Source: Chloroflexota bacterium | Lineage (GTDB): Bacteria; Chloroflexota; Ktedonobacteria; Ktedonobacterales; JADMIN01 | Reading direction: 5' to 3' | Length of the DNA stretch: 64,000 nt | NCBI GenBank assembly: GCA_021323855.1 | Contig: JAJPKE010000023.1 | Location: 1-64,000 of the forward strand | Shown here: piece after piece, positions 33,305 through 45,629 of the stretch | How positions within the stretch are numbered: position 1 is the first letter of the stretch | Layout: the number at the start of each line of letters is the position of its first letter | Notes under the pieces: generated by a model | Database searches by the model: none | What the model saw: only the letters and a program-made list of their open reading frames with translations | What the model was told of the DNA's origin: nothing | Made by a program: the position numbers and the translations under genes

Positions 33305-33359
33305 AGTCCGCGCAGGTAGACTTTGCGGCCACAGGCCATCCAGGCGCGAATTCATTCGC
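33305..33359. repeat. Dispersed intergenic repeat, copy B
   Basis: This segment is the partner of 10695-10749: ungapped, 43 of 55 identical, with 24 of 25 matching at the right end (33335-33359). It ends six bases before the split-barrel protein's start codon, so it forms most of that gene's leader. Its end can fold as GCGAA-TTCA-TTCGC. Confidence 0.65.
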
Positions 33360-33364
33360 AAGCT

Positions 33365-34021
33365 ATGAAGAAAGCGGTAGCATCCATGAGCAATGACGAG
33401 GTTGATAGTGCGCTTACGATTCCGGCTGAGAAGATAACAGCGAAGGCAGGGCGCTCGGCGCGCACGAAGATCAGGCGACATCCCGAACGCGCCAGGCCAG
33501 AGATGGCGGAGGACATCTTGCGGGCGGGTCGCGTCGCGCACATCGGCTTTGCAGTGGAAGGTCAGCCGTTCGTCATTCCACAGACCTACCTCTATGAAGA
33601 TGGCGTTATCTATATCCATGCTGCGCCCGCAAGCCGCATGCAGAAGATGCTGCGCGCCGGTACGCCGGTTTGTGTGGAAGTGACACTACTGGATGGACTC
33701 GTCGCCTCGCGCAATGCCAAGAGCCATTCGTTGAATTATCGCAGCGTCGTCGTCTTTGGTCACGCTGAAGTCGTCCAGGACCCTACGTTGAAACGTGCTA
33801 TTTTCGAGCGTATGACATTACGCTATTTCCCAGGGCGCACTGCTGGCGTAGACTACATTCCCGCCAAAGAGAACGATTTGCGCACGGCTGACCTGCACGC
33901 CATTGTCATCGAAGAATTGAACGCCAAAGTGCGTTCCGGTCAGCCGCTGGGCACAGACGATGGCAACAATAGCGCCCCCGGCAGCAGCTATGTCCTCATG
34001 CTCTCCGGCATTGATAGCTGA
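33365..34021 (+). CDS. FMN-binding split-barrel protein (pyridoxamine 5'-phosphate oxidase-like, NimA type)
   Basis: The 218-residue product belongs to the flavin split-barrel group related to pyridoxamine phosphate oxidase and the 5-nitroimidazole reductase NimA. The core begins at about residue 45: MAEDILRAGRVAHIGFAVEG, PFVIPQTYLYEDGVIYIHAA, CVEVTLLDGLVASRNAKSHSLNYRSVVVFGHAE. The first 40 residues are basic and probably disordered. The start at 33365 is preferred over 33323, which would begin inside the dispersed repeat; 33386 is also possible. It faces the MocR-type regulator gene, which likely controls it. The exact reaction is unknown. Confidence 0.78.
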   Translation: MKKAVASMSNDEVDSALTIPAEKITAKAGRSARTKIRRHPERARPEMAEDILRAGRVAHIGFAVEGQPFVIPQTYLYEDGVIYIHAAPASRMQKMLRAGTPVCVEVTLLDGLVASRNAKSHSLNYRSVVVFGHAEVVQDPTLKRAIFERMTLRYFPGRTAGVDYIPAKENDLRTADLHAIVIEELNAKVRSGQPLGTDDGNNSAPGSSYVLMLSGIDS

Positions 34022-34099
34022 CATTGATAGTTGAAGCCATCTGGCCGCTTACGTTGCTTTCATTGAGTCAGTGTTTTTCGTGAAAGGTTTGCTACGGGC

Positions 34100-34987
34100 T
34101 TGTCACTCTTGTTTGGGTTGGCGGCGGCGATCTGCTGGGGGTCTGCCGACCTGCTCGCGCGCTTCTCCACGCGCATCATCGGCACCTATCGCACGCTCTT
34201 TTTCATGCAAGTCTTCGGATTTGTGGGGCTGGGCGTCTATCTCATCGCCACCGGCGACCTGTCCAAACTCTCCGCGCATAGCCGCTGGCAGCCGTGGGCA
34301 TGGGCGTTCCTCTTTGCGGCGCTCAACACGCTGAGTTCGCTGGCGCTGTATCGCTCCTTCGAGGTTGGCGTGCTATCGGTGGTCTCGCCAATAGCCGCCA
34401 GCTACGCGGCGCTGACGACGCTGCTGGCGCTGCTCACTGGCGAGCGCATCACTGCATTGCATGGCGCTGGCATCGCAGCGGCGCTGGCCGGAGTCATCCT
34501 CGCCGCCATCACCCCAGATTCCGCAACGGATGAAGGCGACCAGACTAAAGCTAAACGCGCCAGCCGCCTGACGCGCGGCGTCGGCTGGGCGCTAGCCGCC
34601 GCACTGGGTTATGGCGTACTGTTCTGGCTACTGGGCTTTGAGGTAGTTCCGCAGCTTGGCAGCATCGCGCCAATCTGGCTGGCACGCATGGGCACGCTGG
34701 CGCTGCTGGCGCTCTTCGCCAGACCCGCTCGGCAATCGCTCAAGATTCCGCGCGGGCGGGTCTGGTGGTGTCTCGCAGGCACCGGAGTTCTCGATACGCT
34801 TGCCTACATCGCAGACGCCATCGGGCTGAGCAGCGGCAACGTCGCCATCGTGACGGTGCTGGCCTCCCTCTTCAGCGCCGTGACGGTGGTGCTGGCGTGG
34901 ATGCTGCTGCGCGACCGCCTGCATCGCAGCCAGTGGCTCGGCATCGCCATCATCTTCGCGGGCGTCGTACTGGTGAGCCTGCCATAA
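34100..34987 (+). CDS. EamA/DMT-family transporter
   Basis: This 295-residue inner-membrane protein has ten hydrophobic spans arranged as two EamA repeats. Repeat one starts at MSLLFGLAAAICWGSADLLARF and repeat two at LTRGVGWALAAALGYGVLFW. The halves are joined by a charged loop (TDEGDQTKAKRASR). The second repeat ends in SLFSAVTVVLAWMLLRDRL, a typical EamA signature. Substrate is unknown (metabolite or amino-acid export is usual for the family). The start appears to be a TTG at 34100. The stop codon lies inside a short tandem repeat of GCCATAACCA (34981-35008). Confidence 0.8.
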   Translation: MSLLFGLAAAICWGSADLLARFSTRIIGTYRTLFFMQVFGFVGLGVYLIATGDLSKLSAHSRWQPWAWAFLFAALNTLSSLALYRSFEVGVLSVVSPIAASYAALTTLLALLTGERITALHGAGIAAALAGVILAAITPDSATDEGDQTKAKRASRLTRGVGWALAAALGYGVLFWLLGFEVVPQLGSIAPIWLARMGTLALLALFARPARQSLKIPRGRVWWCLAGTGVLDTLAYIADAIGLSSGNVAIVTVLASLFSAVTVVLAWMLLRDRLHRSQWLGIAIIFAGVVLVSLP

Positions 34988-35008
34988 CCAGCCATAACCA
35001 GCCATAAC
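34981..35008 (+). repeat. 10-bp tandem repeat across the EamA stop codon
   Basis: The unit GCCATAACCA occurs twice exactly and a third time partly (GCCATAAC). The stop codon of the transporter gene lies in the first unit, and every unit carries a TAA, so the repeat keeps offering stops. Confidence 0.7.
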
Positions 35009-35038
35009 TCGTCATAGCCCAGTAACACGCGCGCTCTA

Positions 35039-35068
35039 TTGACACGGCTGGGCATCTGGTGGTACACT
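35039..35068 (+). promoter_or_regulatory. Promoter of tRNA-Phe
   Basis: A perfect -35 TTGACA (35039-35044) and a -10 TACACT (35063-35068) are separated by 18 bp. Transcription would start about 25 bases before the tRNA. Confidence 0.7.
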
Positions 35069-35098
35069 ATGCCTCGCCGGTTAGGCATCAACACCTTC

Positions 35099-35171
<73 letters not shown>

Positions 35172-35208
35172 CCCGATATTTCTCCTCCTCCTTCCTTTCT
35201 CATCCCCT

Positions 35209-37803
35209 CTAGAGCGTACCAGCAGGGTCCACATCAATTGACCAGCCAGAGGGCAAGTCGTCTGCCGTCAGCGCGCGAATCAGCGGGCGCGGGTCCGGCG
35301 AGCGCAGGATGATCTGCCAGCGATAGCGCCCGCGCAGCCGCTCCATGAAAGCGGGCGCGGGACCGACGATATCGGTATCTTCCAGGTCTCGGTCAGCGAT
35401 GAGTTGTTGCAGACGGCCAGCAAGCACGGTTGCCTCGATCTGCGCCGTATAGCGGTCGCCATGCTCATAGGTGCATTTGACGAAGCGGCGGAACGGTGGA
35501 TAACCGTACCGCTGGCGCGCGGAGACTTCGGCGGCGAAGAAGCCCGCGTAATCATGCTGCGCAGCGGACTCGATGCAAAAATGTTCGGGGTTGAAGGTCT
35601 GCACCAGCACACGGCCCGCCAGATCACCACGACCAGCGCGGCCTGCCACCTGCGTGAGCAACTGGAAAGCGCGTTCGGAGGCACGGAAATCCGGCAGGAA
35701 GAGCGCAACGTCTGCTGAGACGACGCCAACCAGCGTGACGGCTGGCAGGTCGAGTCCTTTGGCAATCATCTGCGTGCCTACCAGGATATCGGCGCGGCGC
35801 TCCGCAAAGGCACGTAGCAACTCCTCGTGGACATGGCGTGTGCGCGCGGTGTCGCGGTCCCAGCGCAGCACACGCGCCGCCGGAAAGAGCCGCTTGACCG
35901 CCGACTCCACGCGCTCGGTGCCCAGCCCGAAGTAGCGGATACTGGCGCTCCAACAGATCGGGCAGACGTTCGGCGCGCGTTCGCTCCTGCCGCAATAGTG
36001 GCAGAGAACGATGCCCTCGGTGGCGTGGAAGGTCATCGAGACATCGCAGCGCCCGCAGCGCACCACATAGCCACACTCACGACAGACGACGCTGCTGGCG
36101 GTGCCGCGCCGGTTGAGAAAGAGGATCGCCTGTTCGCCGCGCTCCAGCGTTTGCCGCAGCGCCAGCCGCAACGGCTCGCTGAGAATACTGGTATTGCCGG
36201 CGCGTAGCTCTGCGCGCAGGTCCACCACCTGCACCGGCGGTAGACTCGCCGCTGTCGCATCGGGGGCGCTGGTGGGCGCGCGTTCGCGCAATTCCAGCAG
36301 CGTGTACGTCCCCTGGCGCGCATGCCAGTACGACTCGATGGAAGGCGTGGCGCTGCCCAGCACCACCGTCGTGCCGGTCAGCCGCCCCAACGCAACGGCC
36401 ACCTCACGCGCGTGATAGGTTGGTGTGCGGTCCTGCTTATAAGCCGCCTCATGCTCCTCATCCACGACGATCAGGCCGAGGTTGCGCACCGGCGCAAAGA
36501 GCGCCGAACGCGCGCCAAGCACGACATCCACCTTACCTGCATGGATACGCCGCCACTCATCGAGCCTTTCGGCAGGGGTCAATGCGCCGTGCAGCAAGGC
36601 GACGCGCCCCGGAAAGCGCCCGACGAAGCGAGCCATCGCCTGTGGTGTCAGCGCAATCTCCGGCACAAGCACGATGCCGCGCTGTCCTCGCGCCAGCACC
36701 GCCGCCAGCGCCTGCAAGTACACCTCGGTCTTGCCGCTGCCGGTGATGCCATGCAGCAAGAAGACGCGTCCCGATGCAGTATCGTCCTGAGAAATGATTG
36801 CCTGCAAAGCCGCCGCCTGTGCAGGCGACAGCGCCAGCGGCTCGCTGCGCGTAATCTGCCGACCGGCTAGCGGATCGTGGCGCCGCTCCACCTCATCTAT
36901 GGCAATCAAACCGGCATCGAGCAGTTCACGCAGTGCGGCGGGCGTCACGCGCGTCAACTTTTGCAGTTCCTCGACGCGCCAGCCGCTTGCGCCGCCGGTT
37001 TCGTCCGCCTCGCGCGGCTGTTGCTCCAAGATATCCAGCACGGCTAACTGGCGCAACAATCGCTCGGCATGTTTCTCGTCTTTGGCGGCGCGCTGCCAGG
37101 AGGGACGCTTGCGTTGGGGTTTAGGCAGCGTATCGAGTTGATGACGCGCTGCAGCTCGCCAGGTTTCCAGCTCCGCTGAGGTGCCGATGAGGCGCGTGTA
37201 ACGATCTCGTCGCGCGCCGGTCTGGGCGCCAGCAAGCTCCACGCCGAGCGTCACCAGCTTGCGCTCGCGTAGCGCCCGCACAACAGCCCGCGCCCGCTCC
37301 CTGCCAAGCGTCTCGATTACCGTCTCGCGGTCCAGCCAGCCACGCTCACGCAGCAGTCCCAGCACCGCACGTTCATCATTGGAAAACGTCTCTGCTGCGG
37401 CTATCTCAGCATCGGCGTCGCGGAGACGTAACACTTGTCGCGAAGTACTCAGTAGTCCCGGCGGCAACAGCAGCCGCGCGGCAGAGGCCAGCGGCGCAGC
37501 ATAGTGATCGGCCAGCCACTCGGCCAGCGCGCGATGCTCCGGCAACAGCAGCGGTTCAGATGCGAGAATAGCGGCAATCGAACGCAACCGTTCGCGCTGG
37601 GGTGAGCTATTCGTTGTATCGGTATCGTCGCCAGCATCGAGCGCCCAGACGATGCCAGGGGTGATGCGCTCGCCAAAGGGGACCGAGACAACCTGACCGG
37701 GGGTAATGTCAGCGGCCAACGTATCAGGTACATGATAGGTCAGGAGTGGGGTGCGCGCATCGAGAAATGGCGAGGATTGTGGTACCAGTATCTCCGCGCG
37801 CAT
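35209..37803 (-). CDS. priA: Primosomal replication-restart helicase PriA
   Basis: This 864-residue DEAH-type helicase restarts stalled replication forks. It has an N-terminal 3'-DNA-binding domain (LLTYHVPDTLAADITPGQVVSVPFG) and a helicase core. Walker A is GITGSGKTEVYL near residue 354, the DEEH box is LIVVDEEHEAAYK near 446, and motifs V/VI lie in ILVGTQMIAKGLDLPAV and QVAGRAGRGDL. The zinc-binding insertion is intact: CRECGYVVRCGRC and CHYCGRSERAPNVCPIC. The length is greater than the usual 730 because of a charged region at residues about 80-300. It is convergent with tRNA-Phe. Confidence 0.93.
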   Translation of the reverse strand: MRAEILVPQSSPFLDARTPLLTYHVPDTLAADITPGQVVSVPFGERITPGIVWALDAGDDTDTTNSSPQRERLRSIAAILASEPLLLPEHRALAEWLADHYAAPLASAARLLLPPGLLSTSRQVLRLRDADAEIAAAETFSNDERAVLGLLRERGWLDRETVIETLGRERARAVVRALRERKLVTLGVELAGAQTGARRDRYTRLIGTSAELETWRAAARHQLDTLPKPQRKRPSWQRAAKDEKHAERLLRQLAVLDILEQQPREADETGGASGWRVEELQKLTRVTPAALRELLDAGLIAIDEVERRHDPLAGRQITRSEPLALSPAQAAALQAIISQDDTASGRVFLLHGITGSGKTEVYLQALAAVLARGQRGIVLVPEIALTPQAMARFVGRFPGRVALLHGALTPAERLDEWRRIHAGKVDVVLGARSALFAPVRNLGLIVVDEEHEAAYKQDRTPTYHAREVAVALGRLTGTTVVLGSATPSIESYWHARQGTYTLLELRERAPTSAPDATAASLPPVQVVDLRAELRAGNTSILSEPLRLALRQTLERGEQAILFLNRRGTASSVVCRECGYVVRCGRCDVSMTFHATEGIVLCHYCGRSERAPNVCPICWSASIRYFGLGTERVESAVKRLFPAARVLRWDRDTARTRHVHEELLRAFAERRADILVGTQMIAKGLDLPAVTLVGVVSADVALFLPDFRASERAFQLLTQVAGRAGRGDLAGRVLVQTFNPEHFCIESAAQHDYAGFFAAEVSARQRYGYPPFRRFVKCTYEHGDRYTAQIEATVLAGRLQQLIADRDLEDTDIVGPAPAFMERLRGRYRWQIILRSPDPRPLIRALTADDLPSGWSIDVDPAGTL

Positions 37804-37951
37804 CCGCTATTCGCCTCGCTCCCTACCCAAATATCACTATCTCCGGTCATTATGGCAGCAGGCAGCGGCAGGCAACAACTCTCTGGGCCGAATGCGATGC
37901 CAGTGAGGTAGTATCAAGGGGAAACGACTGTATGAAAGGCACACCTACGCA

Positions 37952-39193
37952 ATGGAGAGCGAAACATATCATCGCAAAATCAGCAGCCATACGCGACATA
38001 TGTCGCATTTCATCGGCCAGCCGGAACGTCTTGCTACCACTCCGCTTGAGCTGGGACTCTCCGGCGCGGAGTTGCTGCTGATAACGGATCGCTATACGAC
38101 GCCGGGTGGCGCGCACTGGTATACGCGGCGCATCCAGAAACGCATCGCCGCGCGCTCCGGCTAGCTGGGGGCGCTCTCCAACGACACGCAGGTGCGCGAG
38201 GTGGCGCTCTGGACCAGCGGATTGCTCAGCCATCTGCCCGCCACCATCGCCACCGGTGTTTTGAGCGCAGATGCGGAAACCATGCCAGATGGCGCGCATA
38301 CCGGAACCCTCGTGATGCGCGACCTGCGTGGCCACCTGCTACGCGACCGGCATGGGCGGCTGTTGCCGGACCCACCGTTGACGCCGCCGGGAACCATCCC
38401 GCCAATCGTGCTGACCATCCTCGATCACTTGGCTCAGTTGCATGCCGCTTACTGGGAGAACCCACACCTGGACGATCCGGCAACCGGACTGATGGGCGCA
38501 CACGAGGCGCTGCTGCTGCTCGCACCGGAGCGCTTGGCGGCAAGGGTTGCGGCAGGCGATACGTCGCCGTATCTGCCACTGGCGCTGGCGGGCTGGGAGG
38601 AGTTCTTTCGGCTGGCTGCGCCGGAGGATGCGGCAACGCTCAAAGCAGTCTTGCACACGCCAGATACCATGCTGACCGCTATTAACAAGTTACCGAGGAC
38701 ATTGGTACATGGCGATATCTGGGGTCCAAATCTCGGCTTGCTGCCAGCGACTCAACGTGCGCCACGCCAGGGAACACACCTGCTGCTGCTCGATTGGGCG
38801 CTGGCGACCGCTGGGCCAGCCACCTACGATCCGCTCTGGCTCTGCGGCACCTGGCATGTGCTCCATCCACCGCGCGTGCTGGCGGCCTATCGTGCGCGGC
38901 TGCAACGGCGGCTGGCGTCGCATGGCGTCACGCTCTCCGCCGCAACCTGGCGCGCGCTGGCGGATGCTGGCTATCTGCGCACGACGCTCACCTGTGGCGA
39001 GGCGCTGGCTCGCAGCGCGACGGATGCGCTTCCTGGCGCTGGCCGGAGGCGCATGCAGGCGCGGGTGCGTTGGTGGGCGGCGCGCGCTGCTCGTGCCGCC
39101 CAACGCCTGAGCAAACAAACTATTGTTCTGGATAAGGCAGTGGAACTGAATAATTCGAATCACTTTGCGTCTGATAAGAGCCAGGCTGGGTAG
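37952..39193 (+). pseudogene. APH-like phosphotransferase gene interrupted by an in-frame TAG
   Basis: One continuous frame from the ATG at 37952 to 39193 would give 413 residues, but a TAG at 38162-38164 divides it after 70 codons. Sequence on both sides continues smoothly (RIAARSG-stop-LGALSNDTQVREVALW), and a TGG (Trp) at that spot would restore it. The C-terminal part has the aminoglycoside phosphotransferase/choline-kinase motifs TLVHGDIWGPNLG and LLLDWALA, the catalytic Asp and Mg-binding Asp. The piece from 38192 alone would lack most of the ATP-binding lobe. Options are a recent nonsense mutation, a sequencing error, or read-through. The kinase substrate would be unknown even if intact. 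Confidence 0.75.
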
Positions 39194-39722
39194 GATATCC
39201 GGTGTCACGTGCTGCCTGGTAGGGATAGTTCCCAGGCATCGCTGGTATGGTGGCAGCCGGTCCACGGTAGGCGCTTTTGCCCACCAGAGCGCCGAGCACG
39301 CCTAAGCCCGCACCCAGGCTCCCATTGAGGATGAGTTGCCATACAATGCCTATCAGAGCGGCAGTGAGGAGCGCGGCACTAGACCCATAGTGATTCGACG
39401 ACATAGCGGGCACGAAATCCAACACCAGAGTCGTTATCCCGCTGACAAGCCCGCAGACCAACCCAGTTGTCATGCCGGCAAGCGTTCCAGAAGTCACCTT
39501 CCCGGAAGCTTTTGCAACAGTTCGCCCTGCGAGAAACATCGCTGCATACCCAACGATGGTGAGATAAAAGAAGGCCGCCAGCTCGGCATGAGAGATAGTT
39601 GTGGCGATAACGATGCGCAAAAAGATAGTGGTCGCTGTTTGCCACACCGCCATAAGTGCGCCGAAGATCAATCCGGTACGCAGCACCAGATTGTTTGTTG
39701 TGCGTAACGCGCGAGATGCCAT
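39120..39722 (-). CDS. Membrane protein of unknown function with Pro/Tyr-rich tail
   Basis: The 200-residue product has four hydrophobic spans (about residues 13-35, 45-65, 78-100 and 120-150), the last two rich in Gly. A cytosolic or external tail, GNYPYQAARDTGYPTQPGSYQTQSD in part, is Pro/Tyr/Gln-rich. No family is recognised. The ATG at 39722 has a strong AGGAGGA site, while the longer frame from 39809 lacks one. Its 3' end overlaps the 3' end of the broken kinase gene by 74 bp on the opposite strand. The next gene upstream is another small membrane protein with a Pro-rich end, and the two may function together. Confidence 0.65.
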   Translation of the reverse strand: MASRALRTTNNLVLRTGLIFGALMAVWQTATTIFLRIVIATTISHAELAAFFYLTIVGYAAMFLAGRTVAKASGKVTSGTLAGMTTGLVCGLVSGITTLVLDFVPAMSSNHYGSSAALLTAALIGIVWQLILNGSLGAGLGVLGALVGKSAYRGPAATIPAMPGNYPYQAARDTGYPTQPGSYQTQSDSNYSVPLPYPEQ

Positions 39723-39777
39723 ACGTGTCCTCCTGCCATCAATAGCAAGCGCCAGGTGTGCGGGAATGTTTGAGGTG

Positions 39778-40278
39778 CTATGACCTGATGAAAACAACTG
39801 CCTCTGCAAGGGAGAAGATGATGCTCAGGTAGCCCAGAATCAGGCTGATAGCCAGGATGATCTTCCTGCCTAGCAGGTCATGAGGAATTGCGGACTTGGG
39901 TAGGTGTCTGATTACTGAGAATGCGACATGCGCGCAGAGAACGGCGCACAATGCCGGAAGCATGGCGATAGTCAAGATCAACCATATGATGATCTGCGAA
40001 TCCGGGTTACTATTGACCCACCACCACAACCCATTGGACAATGCTCCAAAGGCATAGACCAGCGGGAAGAGGAGGCTGGTGAGTAACGCGAGGCACGCCA
40101 GAAGGGTGATGGCGACACGATCTCCTTTGGATGAAGCCGCAATTGGTGGTTGAGCGCCAGCAATCGGAGTGGCAGACGCGGCATAGGGAAACATCACCGG
40201 CGCGGTAGCCGCATCTGTCTGTACTGGCACTGTTGGTCGGGTAGGATACGATGGCGGTGGCTGAAGCGGATACGTCAT
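39778..40278 (-). CDS. DUF4190-like small membrane protein
   Basis: The 166-residue protein begins with a Pro/Tyr/Thr-rich cytosolic region (TYPLQPPPSYPTRPTVPV), then has three membrane spans (about residues 55-80, 92-125 and 140-162). The loop with HVAFSVIRHLPKSAIPHDLLGRKIILAISLILGY, seen in part, is typical of DUF4190 proteins (small-membrane proteins with a G-R-K/A-I-A-G-L-I-L-G-Y pattern). These are common in Gram-positive-type bacteria and of unknown role. The ATG at 40278 follows GAGGGAAAGGGTC. It lies 55 bp upstream of the neighbouring membrane gene on the same strand. Confidence 0.65.
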   Translation of the reverse strand: MTYPLQPPPSYPTRPTVPVQTDAATAPVMFPYAASATPIAGAQPPIAASSKGDRVAITLLACLALLTSLLFPLVYAFGALSNGLWWWVNSNPDSQIIIWLILTIAMLPALCAVLCAHVAFSVIRHLPKSAIPHDLLGRKIILAISLILGYLSIIFSLAEAVVFIRS

Positions 40279-40437
40279 AAGCTGACCCTTTCCCTCTACT
40301 CGCTGGTCGTCGGATGAAATCAACGGATAAATCAAGTGTGTCAGCAGATGTGAGCAAATACCACGCAGAAACCGGAGACTTGCCCGTAGAAGAGGGCGCA
40401 GAATACTCGCGGAGTGATGTGGGGAGGCGACAACAAA

Positions 40438-40468
40438 ACCGCTCCCTCCTGGAAATGGAAGGAGCGGT
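40438..40468 (-). terminator. Intrinsic terminator of the aconitase gene
   Basis: ACCGCTCCCTCC (40438-40449) pairs with 40457-40468 with one G-T-type mismatch and a 7-nt loop. On the minus strand TTTTGTTGTC follows. It lies 37 bases after the acnA stop. Confidence 0.75.
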
Positions 40469-40504
40469 ACTGCTGCAATCAGCGGCAAAAGCGTTTACCT
40501 GCGA

Positions 40505-44809
<4,305 letters not shown>

Positions 44810-45146
44810 AGATACACCCCTTGTGTTCGTGTGCGTGGGGGCGGACGGTCGCGCCTGCCGGGGCGGACTGCGGTCGCATCCTCGCTGATGAACCGAACGA
44901 TCATAGTGACTGGCAACTATCGGCTATCTCGCAGTATAGCGCAACGACAACCGCGCTTGCGCGCCGCCACACGATAGTCAACAGTCCGTTACCCGCAGTA
45001 TAGCAGGTTGCTTATCCAATAGGACGATGCCTCGTATTGGATTTGGCGATAGAAGAACATGCTTGAAACGTGCTTCTATGTGTTAAGCTGCCCTCAAGAT
45101 AGGGGGACTAGAAGACGAGCAACCCAGCGGGATCAAAGGAGCAAAT
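44810..45146. other. Divergent region between acnA and the molybdenum hydroxylase genes
   Basis: This 337-bp space should hold promoters for both directions. An imperfect dyad at about 45051-45080 (TAGAAG...CTTCTA arms) lies 67 bp before the 2Fe-2S subunit gene, whose ribosome site is AAAGGAGC. No gene is evident. Confidence 0.4.
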
Positions 45147-45629
45147 ATGCCCGATCAACTGACCATCACCGTGAATGGCGCGCCGCACGTTGTCCAGGCG
45201 ACGGCAGATACGCCGCTCCTCTATGTGCTACGCAACGAACTGGAACTCAACGGCCCGCTCTTCGGCTGCGGGCAGGAACAGTGCGGCGCGTGTACTGTGC
45301 TGCGTGGGCAAGAGCCTGTGCGCTCCTGCATGCTACCGGTCGGCGAGATTGCCGGTGCGCAGATCACCACGCTGGAGGGACTGGGCACCGCCGAAGACAT
45401 ACACCCGGTACAGCAGGCGTTCATCGAGGAGCAAGCGGCACAGTGCGGCTATTGCAGCCCCGGCCTGATCGTCACCACGGCTGCGCTGCTCTGGCGGCGT
45501 CCCCATCCCACTGATGAGCAAATCCGCGCAGCACTGGATGGCAACCTCTGCCGCTGCGGCTCGCATGCGCGTATAGTGCGGGCGGTGCGCCGGGCGGACG
45601 AACTCATGTGGGGAGGCGATGGCCAATGA
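45147..45629 (+). CDS. 2Fe-2S subunit of a molybdenum hydroxylase (IorA/CoxS type)
   Basis: The 160-residue small subunit carries two [2Fe-2S] clusters of xanthine oxidase-family enzymes. The plant-type N-terminal cluster uses CGQEQCGACTV near residue 41 and a later Cys (RSCMLP). The C-terminal helical cluster uses CGYCSPG near 100 and CRCG near 131. It passes electrons from the molybdenum site. Its TGA stop overlaps the ATG of the large-subunit gene, showing translational coupling. No FAD subunit gene is present, which suits isoquinoline 1-oxidoreductase-like enzymes that pass electrons to another carrier. Confidence 0.92.
   Translation: MPDQLTITVNGAPHVVQATADTPLLYVLRNELELNGPLFGCGQEQCGACTVLRGQEPVRSCMLPVGEIAGAQITTLEGLGTAEDIHPVQQAFIEEQAAQCGYCSPGLIVTTAALLWRRPHPTDEQIRAALDGNLCRCGSHARIVRAVRRADELMWGGDGQ

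Noticed and set aside
38162..38164. TAG in the APH-like gene as a pyrrolysine codon
   Set aside because: No pyl genes or associated elements are visible, and this family does not use pyrrolysine. A Trp-to-stop change explains it better.
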